Assembly (NCBI GenBank): GCA_035550975.1
Contig: DASZOC010000078.1
Coordinates: 23,054-87,053 of the forward strand
Reading direction: 5' to 3'
From: DASZOC01 sp035550975
Lineage (GTDB): Bacteria > Actinomycetota > CADDZG01 > WHSQ01
DNA: 64,000 bases
The position numbers and the translations under genes are program-made. Shown piece after piece: positions 27,082 through 34,077 of this stretch (its first letter is position 1; every line of letters starts with the position of its first letter). Below the pieces are notes generated by a model. It did no database searches. It was given only the letters and a program-made list of their open reading frames with translations, and was not told where the DNA came from.

Positions 27082-27939
27082 ATGCCTCTGATCGCGATCC
27101 CGAACATCTCCACGGCCGCTGGTGAGGAGCTCGATCGTGCCGTGCAAGCGGTGACCGGCACGGGAACCCGCCTGATCGACGTCCATTCCGACCGCGTCCA
27201 CAACCGGACCGTCCTTACCTGCGCCGCGCCCTCACCCGCGGTCCTGCAGCAGGCGATGGTGCACCTGGCGCGGGCGTGCCGCGTGATCGACCTGACCCGT
27301 CACCGCGGCGTCCATCCGCGGCTCGGGGCGCTGGACGTCTGTCCCTTCGTTCCGCACGACAGCGCGATGGAAGAGGCGGTTACGGCGGCTCGCGCAACCG
27401 CGGCTCGGATCGGGTCGGAAGCCGGCCTCCCCGTCTACCTCTACGGTGCTGCCGCGCTGCGTCAACAGACGCGGGACCTGCCGGATCTGAGACGCGGCGG
27501 CCTCGAACGATTGGCGGTGCGAGCCGCCCGCGACCTGCCCCCCGATGCAGGCCCCGTGACGATCGATCGCCGCATCGGAGTCGCGTGCGTAGGAGCACGA
27601 CAACCGCTGGTCGCGTTCAACGTGTGGATCGCGGCATCGGCGATCGAGGCGCAGACGATCGCATCCGAGGTACGCGAACCGGGTGCGGTTAGGGCCCTTG
27701 GTCTGCAGATCGACGAGGGCCGCGCACAGGTGTCGATGAACCTGGTCGACCCCGCGCGACGCGGCATCGACGACGTGTTCCAGAAGATCGAGTCACGCGC
27801 GACGCGGCTGGGGGTCGAGCTGATCGGCACGGAGATCGTCGGCGTGCCACCCGCTCGGTTCATGCCCCGCGCGGACGCGGCAGCGGCCCGGCTCCTCATC
27901 GAGCCGGGCCGCTCCCTTGAAACCGCGTTAGCCGGTTAG
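27082..27939 (+). CDS. ftcD: Glutamate formimidoyltransferase (FtcD N-domain only)
   Basis: 285 residues covering the two subdomains of formiminotransferase: IPNISTAAGEELDRAV, DVHSDRVHNRTVLT, the HRGVHPRLGALDVCPFVP segment containing the catalytic His region, and later RNFLVAFN-like QPLVAFNVWI. It moves the formimino group of formiminoglutamate to tetrahydrofolate in histidine breakdown. The C-terminal cyclodeaminase half of mammalian FTCD is absent, as in many bacteria, and no hut genes are nearby. Its stop overlaps the stop of the convergent repeat-protein gene (TTAG). Confidence 0.9.
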   Translation: MPLIAIPNISTAAGEELDRAVQAVTGTGTRLIDVHSDRVHNRTVLTCAAPSPAVLQQAMVHLARACRVIDLTRHRGVHPRLGALDVCPFVPHDSAMEEAVTAARATAARIGSEAGLPVYLYGAAALRQQTRDLPDLRRGGLERLAVRAARDLPPDAGPVTIDRRIGVACVGARQPLVAFNVWIAASAIEAQTIASEVREPGAVRALGLQIDEGRAQVSMNLVDPARRGIDDVFQKIESRATRLGVELIGTEIVGVPPARFMPRADAAAARLLIEPGRSLETALAG

Positions 27940-28292
27940 CTCCGGCTGGTCGACCTGCGACCGGTCGACTTCTTGCGACCACCGGTCGACTTCCGTCCAC
28001 CGGTCGACTTACGGGCGGTCGACTTCTTGCGACCACCGGTCGACTTGCGGGCCGTCGACTTCTTGCGACCACCGGTCGACTTGCGAGCCGTCGACTTCTT
28101 GCGACCCGTGGACTTACGAGCCGTGCTCTTCTTCCGCCCCGTCGACTTGCGAGCGGTGCTCTTGCGACGCGTGCCGGTTGACTTCCGCGCGCCGGTGGAC
28201 CGACCCGCGGTCGATTTCCGACCAGTCGACTTACGAGCTGCAGTCTTGCGACCTGTGGACTTCTTGCGTCCCGTGGTCTTCTTTGCAGCCAT
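27936..28292 (-). CDS. Histone H1-like Lys/Arg/Ser/Thr repeat protein
   Basis: 118 residues from ATG 28292, with GGAGG eight bases upstream. Nearly the whole protein is repeats of KSTGRKK and KSTARKSTGG; there are no acidic or aromatic residues and no folded domain. Such tails resemble eukaryotic H1 and the C-terminal tails of actinobacterial HU (Hlp/HupB) and bind DNA non-specifically, but the HU body is missing here. Ser/Thr in KST contexts could be phosphorylated. The DNA repeats (cgacttcttgcgaccaccgg units) make the gene prone to length change. Confidence 0.8.
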   Translation of the reverse strand: MAAKKTTGRKKSTGRKTAARKSTGRKSTAGRSTGARKSTGTRRKSTARKSTGRKKSTARKSTGRKKSTARKSTGGRKKSTARKSTGGRKKSTARKSTGGRKSTGGRKKSTGRRSTSRS

Positions 28293-28390
28293 GCTCAGCA
28301 CCTCCCATCTCTACTTCGACGAGATCTACATCGACCCCGTTTTCCCCTCCCGAGTGATGCATCCGGCATCCACGCGGGCCCGACATAAGC

Positions 28391-28417
28391 GAATGCGCGT
28401 TACACAAACGCGCATTC
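28391..28417. repeat. 11-bp perfect inverted repeat
   Basis: GAATGCGCGTT (28391-28401) and AACGCGCATTC (28407-28417) are exact inverses around ACACA. No U-run follows, so it may be an operator or a stable hairpin rather than a terminator. It is ~100 bases upstream of the repeat-protein start. Confidence 0.6.
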
Positions 28418-28471
28418 ACTAGTTATTTAGGCACGATTACTACGCGGTGTTCAAGCATTAATGCGATAAAT

Positions 28472-28499
28472 CGGAAAACTTTTACAGACCGGTTTTCCG
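28472..28499 (-). terminator. Possible terminator of whiB
   Basis: CGGAAAAC pairs with GTTTTCCG around a 12-base loop, 57 bases after the WhiB stop, followed on the minus strand by ATTTAT. The U-tract is short, so this is tentative. Confidence 0.4.
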
Positions 28500-28555
28500 G
28501 CTCTTAAACCTTTCGCACTGCACTGAGACGACGTGCGCGCGCGAGTGCAACCGTT

Positions 28556-28828
28556 CTACGAGACCGCGCGTAGCCGTCGCAGCGCGCGTTCGCGTCGCAG
28601 CCTGCGGCGTTCGCGTTCAGAAGTTCCACCCCAGATACCGAACTGTTCTTTGTTGTTCAACGCGTACTCCAAGCACTCGTTTCTCACCGCGCACTGCGAG
28701 CAAACCGCGCGTGCCGCCTTCGAAGAACCACCGCGCTCGGGGAAGAAGATCTCGGGGTCCACTTCGGTACAGCGCGCGTGCGTCTGCCACTCGACGGGCT
28801 GAAGAAGCTTGGTCGTGATCCTTTGCAT
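28556..28828 (-). CDS. whiB: WhiB-family [4Fe-4S] transcription factor
   Basis: 90 residues, typical length. The four iron-sulfur cysteines are C20, C43, C46 and C52; the turn motif GIWGG is at 64-68; and a basic DNA-contacting tail (TSERERRRLRRERALRRLR) follows. WhiB proteins are confined to actinobacteria and their phages, and usually bind the principal sigma factor to control division, redox or stress genes. Here it is monocistronic and next to a histone-like gene. It has an 18-base palindrome ~70 bases upstream. Confidence 0.95.
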   Translation of the reverse strand: MQRITTKLLQPVEWQTHARCTEVDPEIFFPERGGSSKAARAVCSQCAVRNECLEYALNNKEQFGIWGGTSERERRRLRRERALRRLRAVS

Positions 28829-28889
28829 CCCCCGGCCTTTCGTTGCGGCGCCCGTCCACGATCCGCCCTGATCGGACCGGGCACCCCCG

Positions 28890-28907
28890 AATTACATTCT
28901 TGTAATT
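28890..28907 (-). promoter_or_regulatory. Palindromic candidate operator upstream of whiB
   Basis: AATTACA-TTCT-TGTAATT is a perfect 7-bp palindrome with a 4-base centre, in a locally AT-rich patch. A -10-like TAGAAT or TGTAAT on the minus strand overlaps it, so a bound repressor would cover the promoter. It is 62 bases from the WhiB start codon. Confidence 0.5.
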
Positions 28908-28951
28908 CTAAGAGTGTGATTCGGGTGTGGCAAGAGGGACTTTTCGCGGAC

Positions 28952-29323
28952 CTAAGCGGGCCTCTCGGCTGTCAGCAAGGATGAGATCGCCGCCGCGAGC
29001 TGAGGTCCGCCGACCGGCTTGCGCAGCACGGCCGCGGCTCCCGCCGTCTTCGCGAGCCATCGATCCTGCTCGCGAGCGATCAGGATCACGACGGGGATCG
29101 ACCGCAGTCGCGGGTCCTGCGACATGTCCCGTGTCAGGGCGAACCCGCCCGCGTTCCCCGTCCGCAGATCTACGACGACCGCGACAGGAGTCGTAGTGGC
29201 GAAGACATTTCGAGCTGCCAGCGCGTCGTTAGCGAAAGCGATCTCGTCGTCGCCGGCAACCCCGAAACGCATCTCCTCCTGGAGCTCGGGGTCATCCGAG
29301 ACGACCAGGATGCAACCCGCCAC
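28952..29323 (-). CDS. Stand-alone receiver-domain protein
   Basis: 123 residues from a GTG that overlaps the stop of the upstream zinc-ribbon gene (TAGTG). The CheY-like fold is intact: acidic pocket SDD near residue 10, phosphoacceptor D52 (VVVDLRTG), and the Lys in LRKPVGG. There is no output domain. No kinase is adjacent, so its partner is unknown. Confidence 0.85.
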   Translation of the reverse strand: MAGCILVVSDDPELQEEMRFGVAGDDEIAFANDALAARNVFATTTPVAVVVDLRTGNAGGFALTRDMSQDPRLRSIPVVILIAREQDRWLAKTAGAAAVLRKPVGGPQLAAAISSLLTAERPA

Positions 29324-29616
29324 TAGGCGGAACGCTGCTGTTGCTCGTGCCGCCGGACGTCTTCCGCGAGGTTGCGGAGCAGACCGTCGATGTCGATGTC
29401 GAAGCCGGTCTCGAGACCCTGGAGCCGGCCGAGGAGGTGGACGAACGACGCCGCCGCCGATTCGGCCCCCGCGACGGCCTCCGGCAGCACCGTCGTGTAG
29501 TGGCGACCGAAGCGCGCGCCGCAGAAGGGGCAGCGTCCCGGCGCGTCGGAGTCGGGTCCGATCTGAGACAACAGGAAGGTGCGATCGCAGGTGTTGCAGG
29601 TCGCCTCGATGTTCAT
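29323..29616 (-). CDS. Small zinc-ribbon protein
   Basis: 97 residues from ATG 29616, preceded by a gaggtgagg site. An N-terminal zinc ribbon has CNTC (C7/C10) and CPFC around residues 33-36 (RCPFCGARFGRHYTT); the rest is helical with an Ala-rich and a charged segment. It could be a regulator or scaffold for the receiver protein it is coupled to. No known function. Confidence 0.7.
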   Translation of the reverse strand: MNIEATCNTCDRTFLLSQIGPDSDAPGRCPFCGARFGRHYTTVLPEAVAGAESAAASFVHLLGRLQGLETGFDIDIDGLLRNLAEDVRRHEQQQRSA

Positions 29617-29702
29617 CCTCACCTCTCTGTGGCGGTCCGGCCGATGATAAGGGTGCGGCCCAGGATAGAAGGCGCGATCGTGGCCGTTTGCGATCGCCCC
29701 AC

Positions 29703-31022
29703 CTACTCTGCGGAGCGCCGTATGCGCGCGGCCCCCAGCGCCACGCCGAACGCGACGAGGAACGACGGGATCGACGCGCTGAGCCACGGGAACGTGACGC
29801 CCAGCGGCGTTCCGAGGCTAGAACCGACGAGTTCGAGCCACTCGTCGGGGCCGGTCGGGGTGATCCAGTGGTACACGAGGAACCCGAGTCCCCATCCGAT
29901 GAACGCGCCGGCGCGGGTAGTCGGCCGCAGGTAATGGTGCGCCAGGAAGACTCCGAAAAGAGGCACGAAGACCGAGCCGAGCAGGAAGAGGAAGCTCTCG
30001 TAACGCTCCATCGTGAGCCACCCGGCGAGGCCGGTGGAAACGGCTGCGATGGCGACGATGAAGGTGCGCTCCGGCACCCGCGGCCAGATGTTGCCCAAGC
30101 TCATGGCCCCGGAATAGATGTCGGCGAACGCCTCGTCGGCCTCGCCCGCGACGAGGCCGGCGAGGAACAGGATCCCTGCGAGCGACCCGCCCGCGAGCGC
30201 GAGGATGCCGCCCGCGATACCGGCGGGACTCGCCTCCGCTCCCGTGCTCAGCACCAGCAATGCCCCGAGCGAATACAGCCACACGTTGGCGACGAGGTAG
30301 CCGAAGAAGGTGCCCCTGAACGCGCTGCGCGGCTCTCGTGCGAAACGGTTGTAATCGGCGACGAGCGGGAGCCACGAGATAGGCATGACGATCACGAGGT
30401 CGAGTGCCAGCCCATAGGTCGGGAAACCCCCCTCCCCCGGCGCGGTAAGCGTTTCGATCACGCCGTCCTGTGTCACGACGAGGAACGTGACGGCGATCGC
30501 GATCGCGCCGATGACCCACGCGCCGAACCTCTCCATCCACACGCGCGTCACTCCGACCGGGCCCCACAGCGCGAGGGCCGTGCACCCCGCGGCCGCGACA
30601 CCAAGCCATAGCCACCGAGCCGAGAAACCGAACACCTGCTCGCTCACGAGGTCCGCGACGAACGACATCGCCCACAGTTCGACCGCGGTCCATCCCACGA
30701 GCTGTGCGAGGTTCAGCGCGCTCGGCACCCACGAGCCGCGGACGCCGAGGATCGGCCGGAACAGCACCATGGTGGGCAGGCCGTCACGCGCGCCCACCGC
30801 GCCGGCAAGACCCAGCAGCGTGACGCCGATCAACGACCCGACGACGATGACGCCGAACGCGGGGAAGAAGCCGAGGCCGGGCACGAGCAGGGCGCCGGTG
30901 ACGAGGACCAGCAAGCCGATCCCCAGATCGCCCCACAGGACCGCGAGGTCGACCGCCCGCAGGCGCCGTTCCGATGGCGCGACCGGCTCGACGACCGGAG
31001 CGTGTTCGGTAGCGATAGCCAC
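29703..31022 (-). CDS. cytX: NCS1-family permease, CytX-like HMP/thiamine-precursor transporter
   Basis: 439 residues, about 12 membrane helices, of the cytosine-permease (NCS1) family. Family sites: WGDLGIGLLVLVTGALLVPGLG at the N-terminus, LVGWTAVELWAM, and MPISWLPLVADYNRFAR in the middle. The start is GTG 31022. A TPP riboswitch lies immediately upstream and runs into its ribosome-binding region, which points to uptake of hydroxymethylpyrimidine or another thiamine precursor rather than cytosine. It is downstream of the split metE genes on the same strand. Confidence 0.88.
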   Translation of the reverse strand: MAIATEHAPVVEPVAPSERRLRAVDLAVLWGDLGIGLLVLVTGALLVPGLGFFPAFGVIVVGSLIGVTLLGLAGAVGARDGLPTMVLFRPILGVRGSWVPSALNLAQLVGWTAVELWAMSFVADLVSEQVFGFSARWLWLGVAAAGCTALALWGPVGVTRVWMERFGAWVIGAIAIAVTFLVVTQDGVIETLTAPGEGGFPTYGLALDLVIVMPISWLPLVADYNRFAREPRSAFRGTFFGYLVANVWLYSLGALLVLSTGAEASPAGIAGGILALAGGSLAGILFLAGLVAGEADEAFADIYSGAMSLGNIWPRVPERTFIVAIAAVSTGLAGWLTMERYESFLFLLGSVFVPLFGVFLAHHYLRPTTRAGAFIGWGLGFLVYHWITPTGPDEWLELVGSSLGTPLGVTFPWLSASIPSFLVAFGVALGAARIRRSAE

Positions 31023-31026
31023 TGTC

Positions 31027-31115
31027 TCTCCCTCCGCCGGAATTACCCGGATCAGGTTCTGTGGGTCGGAGCGGCGTCAGCTCCCTCTCAGCCCGGTGCC
31101 CCGAGCTCCCCCGTA
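31027..31115 (-). promoter_or_regulatory. TPP riboswitch (THI element)
   Basis: On the minus strand the conserved blocks appear in order: gggggagctcggggcacc, the THI core GGGCTGAGAGGGAG, then AGAACCTGATCCGGGTAAT and TCCGGCGGAGGGAGAG. These match the thiamin-pyrophosphate aptamer closely. The 3' strand GGAGGGAGAGAC is only a few bases from the GTG start of the transporter, so ligand binding should hide its ribosome-binding site. Confidence 0.93.
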
Positions 31116-31144
31116 CTGCAGACCCTATTCGCTCAACGGCTGAG

Positions 31145-32149
31145 CTAGAGCTCGGCCCTCACTACGTCGACGGCTTTCTTGATGTTCGTCAGTTGCTCCT
31201 TGGCCTCGTCGACCGTCCGCGTCTTGAGGCCGCAGTCGGGGTCGACGAACATCCGGTCGGGCGGTATGTGCTTGAGCGAGCGACGGATGCCGTCGGCGAT
31301 CTCGTCGACCGACTCGATCTCGTGGCTGTGGACGTCCGTGACACCCAAGCCGATCGCCTTAGTGAAGGGGGCGTCGGAGAACTCGTCGAGCAACGAATAC
31401 TCCGAGTTCGCGAACTCCAGATCGATCTGATCGACCGGGATGTCGAGCATCTTCGGATATGCCTTGTGGAAGTCGCCATAGCAGATATGGGTGATCGTGT
31501 GCGCGCTCAGCGGCTCGGTCACGATCTGCATGGCCTCGATCACGAGGTCGAGCTCGTCCATCCGCGTCGAAGCCGCTGGCTCGTCGATCTGGATGTAGCG
31601 TGCACCGGCTTTCTCGAGATCGAGCGCCTCGTCACGGATCACCTTCGCCAGGTCGAGCGTGAAGTCGCGTCTGGTCGCGTAGTGCTCGTTGAACGACCAG
31701 TCCATGATCGTGTAGGGGCCGGTCAACATGCCCTTGACCGGCTTGTCCGTCAGCGACTGCGCGTACTGCCACCACTCCACCGTGATCGGCTTGTCGCGCC
31801 CGATCGGGCCGGTCGCGATCGGCTTGCGGTAGTAGCGGTTTCCGTAGGAACGGACGAGCCCGCCCATGTCGAGACCGGGAAGCTCCTCGGCGAAGTAGGC
31901 AACCATGTCACCGCGATACTGCTCGCCGTCGACGAGTAGGTCGGTGCCGATGGAGTCTTGGAACTCGATCCACTCCCTCGTCGCCTTGCGTTCGAGAGCG
32001 AACAGCTCCTCCCGCGAGATCTCGTTGCGCGCGAACTGGCTGCGGGCCCTTGTGATGTAGTCCGGCTTGGGGAAGCTCCCCACAGACGTCGTCCACAGGC
32101 CGGGGCCGTCGAGGTCGACAACATCTTCAAAACGCTTCTCAGCACTCAT
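31145..32149 (-). CDS. metE: Methionine synthase MetE, C-terminal (catalytic) half
   Basis: 334 residues equal to the catalytic barrel of cobalamin-independent methionine synthase. The zinc ligands are all present: H221 and C223 (HICYGD), E245 (DLEFANS) and C306 (DPDCGLKTR). Homocysteine- and folate-site motifs such as TTSVGSFPKP, MLTGPYTIMDWSF and IQIDEPA are intact. It lacks the N-terminal barrel, which is encoded by the gene just upstream (32194-33168). The product methylates homocysteine to methionine; the methyl donor may be a methyl-folate or, as in short archaeal enzymes, a corrinoid protein. A ggagg site lies before the ATG. Confidence 0.9.
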   Translation of the reverse strand: MSAEKRFEDVVDLDGPGLWTTSVGSFPKPDYITRARSQFARNEISREELFALERKATREWIEFQDSIGTDLLVDGEQYRGDMVAYFAEELPGLDMGGLVRSYGNRYYRKPIATGPIGRDKPITVEWWQYAQSLTDKPVKGMLTGPYTIMDWSFNEHYATRRDFTLDLAKVIRDEALDLEKAGARYIQIDEPAASTRMDELDLVIEAMQIVTEPLSAHTITHICYGDFHKAYPKMLDIPVDQIDLEFANSEYSLLDEFSDAPFTKAIGLGVTDVHSHEIESVDEIADGIRRSLKHIPPDRMFVDPDCGLKTRTVDEAKEQLTNIKKAVDVVRAEL

Positions 32150-32193
32150 ACAGTCCTCCTTGCGCGATGTTTTGAAGGTGTTGCTTGTCCCAT

Positions 32194-33168
32194 CTATGCA
32201 CCTACTTTCTGCGCCGCGGCCGCTAGTCGTTCGACCTTGGCTCGCGCCTTGTCGCGAGGGAGGAACTCCAAACCCGCTGACGGGCTGACCCGCAGCCGGT
32301 CGTCGCCGACCGTGCTACACAGCTCCTCGATCTGGCGCGACAGCGCCTCTACGTCTTCGAGCTTCGTGTTGCGCGCGTCGACGATGCCGGCCTGGAGCTT
32401 CTTCTCGGCCGGCAATTCCCTGATCAACTGGATGTTCTCCGGTCCTGAGATCAGGTCGAACCCGAAACCGTCGACGCGGATGTCGAACAGCTCGGGACCC
32501 AGTCGCTTCGCGTCTCCGAAATAGGTGGCGAGGATGGACTCGGCAGACTTCAGCTCACTAGTGATCAGGTAGATCGCATCCTGTGCGAGCTGCAGATCCT
32601 CCGGCGCGTCGAGCAGCGCAGGCTCGTCGATCTGAATGACCGTAGCGCCGGCGGCTTCGAGCTCGAAGGCTTCCTGAGCGAGGACGCGCGCGATCGCGAG
32701 GACGAAGCTCTGGTGGTCGGCGTAGTGCTCGTCGATCGAGAGGCGCGCGAAAGTCACGGGGCCGGGGATCACTGCCTTCACCGGGTTAGTCGCGACCGAC
32801 TGCGCGAACGTGAACGCCTCGACCGTCGCCGGGCCCCCCCACTCGAGCGGCGCGGTGCAGATCGGCTTGCGGTAGTAGACGTTGTTGTCGAACCAGCGCA
32901 GGAGTCCGCCGATCTCGAAGCCTCTGAACCGGCGCGCGAACGGGGTGAGGATGTCGTCCCACCGGGCGTGGCCGTCCGTCACGAGATCGATACCCGCCGC
33001 CTCCTGCTCGCGGATCACCTCGGTCACGAGGTCGTCCTGCGCCTTCGCCAGGTCCTCCGGGGTCGCGTGTCCCTTCTCGATCGCGTGGAGCGTCTTGCGG
33101 ACGGTGAAGGGGCGGCCTTCCTCCGGCGGCTTCGGATACGACCCGACGACCGTGGTCTCGATGGTCAA
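32194..33168 (-). CDS. metE: Methionine synthase MetE, N-terminal-half homologue
   Basis: 324 residues from TTG 33168, fixed by a GGAGGTAG site just upstream; longer frames run into the riboswitch. It is a MetE-like barrel but all four zinc positions are replaced: the HxC position reads A214/Y216 (LATYFGD), the Glu is in GFDLIS, and the last Cys is A298 (SPSAGLEFLP). Motifs VDGFGFDLISGPENIQLI and GIVDARNTKLEDVE match the non-catalytic N-terminal domain of full MetE. It therefore looks like the other half of a split MetE. It is directly under a SAM-I riboswitch. Confidence 0.85.
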   Translation of the reverse strand: MTIETTVVGSYPKPPEEGRPFTVRKTLHAIEKGHATPEDLAKAQDDLVTEVIREQEAAGIDLVTDGHARWDDILTPFARRFRGFEIGGLLRWFDNNVYYRKPICTAPLEWGGPATVEAFTFAQSVATNPVKAVIPGPVTFARLSIDEHYADHQSFVLAIARVLAQEAFELEAAGATVIQIDEPALLDAPEDLQLAQDAIYLITSELKSAESILATYFGDAKRLGPELFDIRVDGFGFDLISGPENIQLIRELPAEKKLQAGIVDARNTKLEDVEALSRQIEELCSTVGDDRLRVSPSAGLEFLPRDKARAKVERLAAAAQKVGA

Positions 33169-33190
33169 CGAACTACCTCCTATATAGAGA

Positions 33191-33224
33191 AAGCCCCTTC
33201 CCGGGGGAAGAGGCCACTGGGGCT
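33191..33224 (-). terminator. Expression-platform terminator of the SAM riboswitch
   Basis: AGCCCC (33224-33219) pairs with GGGGCT (33197-33192), enclosing a second small stem (CTTCC/GGAAG), then TTTCTCTATA follows. It lies between the SAM-I aptamer and the metE start, as expected for transcriptional control. Confidence 0.75.
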
Positions 33225-33229
33225 GCTCT

Positions 33230-33322
33230 ATCGGCTCATCCACCCGGGATTCGCACCTGCCGCCGAGCCGGTGGTTGCGGCGGGATCGAAGGGCCGGTCC
33301 CTCCCCCGCTCTAGATGAGCTG
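33230..33322 (-). promoter_or_regulatory. SAM-I (S-box) riboswitch
   Basis: On the minus strand: P1 CTCATC (33319-33314) pairs with GATGAG (33240-33235). Between them are the consensus blocks AGAGCGGGGGAGGGACC, GGCCCTTCGATCCCGCCG, GCAACC, and GGTGCGAATCCC in the right order. A -10-like TATAGT sits just upstream (33327-33332). It should switch off the split metE genes when SAM is high. Confidence 0.95.
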
Positions 33323-33369
33323 CCCCAACTATATAGACAATGCAGCGCGGGCGACTGCGGCGAGAGTCC

Positions 33370-33481
33370 GGCTAGATCAGAACTGGGCGCTGTCGCCGCA
33401 GGCACAGGGAGCGCGCCGCGCGGGCGCCTGCGGCGCGCTGCTGGCTAGATCAGAACTGGGCGCTGTCGCCGCAGGCGCAGG
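33370..33481. repeat. Duplicated 3' end of erpA (direct repeat, 73-base period)
   Basis: 34 identical bases beginning ggctagatcagaactgggcg occur at 33370-33403 and 33443-33476; allowing one mismatch the match extends to 39 bases. The 33443 copy includes the last codons and stop of erpA; the other lies downstream of it and is not translated. Confidence 0.85.
33410..33439 (-). terminator. GC hairpin after erpA
   Basis: AGCGCGCCGC and GCGGCGCGCT form a perfect 10-bp stem with a 10-base loop, starting 11 bases after the erpA stop. There is no U-run, so it may terminate weakly or stabilise the 3' end. Confidence 0.45.
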
Positions 33482-33824
33482 AGCCTTTGGCGTTGGGGTT
33501 GTCGATCGTGAACCCCGACTGCTGCAGCGAGTCGATGTAGTCGATCGTGGCCCCCCGCATATACGGGGTGCTCATCTTGTCGACCCGGATCTCGACGCCG
33601 CTGACGGTCTCGACCGTGTCGTCGTCCATCTTTCGGTCGTCGAAGTAGAGCGCATAGCGCAGGCCTGCGCAGCCGCCGGGCTGCACCGCAACCCGAAGGG
33701 CGTACTCCTTGCCCTCGTGCTCGGCAGGGTTCGCGGAGGTCTCACGCTCGAGGAGCTCGGCGACCTTCTTGGCCGCGGCCTCGGTGATCCCGATGCTCGT
33801 GGTGGTCGGATCTGTCATTGCCAC
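33450..33824 (-). CDS. erpA: Iron-sulfur cluster insertion protein ErpA/HesB type
   Basis: 124 residues from GTG 33824, favoured because GGAGG lies seven bases before it (ATG 33818 is also possible). The three cluster-binding cysteines are C52 (GGCAGLRY) and C116/C118 (GSCACGDS; most relatives read CGCG). It delivers Fe-S clusters to apo-proteins such as LipA, the ferredoxin and KorAB, all encoded in this window. There is a duplicated copy of its last 39 bases just downstream. Confidence 0.93.
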   Translation of the reverse strand: MAMTDPTTTSIGITEAAAKKVAELLERETSANPAEHEGKEYALRVAVQPGGCAGLRYALYFDDRKMDDDTVETVSGVEIRVDKMSTPYMRGATIDYIDSLQQSGFTIDNPNAKGSCACGDSAQF

Positions 33825-33879
33825 GTGAAAGCCTCCTTGAGGAAAAAGCCTGGTCAGGCGCCGTCAGTATACGGAAACG

Positions 33880-34077
33880 CTAGTGAACACCGAGCCATTC
33901 CAGGCCCAGAAGCGCCCCGGCGGCGGCCACGATCCCGGCGGCGGCGGGCCGCGCCCGCGTGATGCCCGGCGGCATCTCGTCGTACAGGAGCGAAGCGAGC
34001 ACGACGATCACCACGCCGGCTGCGGCGAACAACGTGGAGCCGAGAACCGCGATATGCCAGAGGTCGTGACCGCTCAA
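33880..34077 (-). CDS. Small two-helix membrane protein coupled to tldE
   Basis: 65 residues from a TTG whose bases overlap the tldE stop (TTGA). It begins MSGHDLWHIAVLGS and has two membrane helices (~8-30 and ~45-60) joined by a short basic loop. The H-D-x-W-H pattern recalls membrane hydrolases of the hemolysin III/ceramidase type, but the protein is far too short for that family. Reading it from the earlier in-frame codons would run through tldE, so this short form is the only sensible gene. Confidence 0.5.
   Translation of the reverse strand: MSGHDLWHIAVLGSTLFAAAGVVIVVLASLLYDEMPPGITRARPAAAGIVAAAGALLGLEWLGVH

Larger units (their letters stand above)
28293..28555. other. Gene-free, AT-richer spacer with hairpins
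   Basis: 263 bases between the repeat-protein start and the WhiB stop, visibly richer in A+T than its surroundings. It holds the promoter region of the repeat-protein gene, an 11-bp perfect inverted repeat at 28391-28417 and an 8-bp hairpin at 28472-28499. I see no convincing gene in it. Confidence 0.6.

Noticed and set aside
27960..28130. Regular repeats resembling a CRISPR array
   Set aside because: The units are short, without unique spacers, and encode the KSTxRK repeats of a protein.
29019..30611. Plus-strand frame across the receiver, zinc ribbon and permease
   Set aside because: Runs opposite three genes and has no recognisable domain.
33169..33405. N-terminal extension of the upstream MetE-like protein
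   Set aside because: This stretch is the SAM-I riboswitch and terminator; TTG 33168 has a strong ribosome site.
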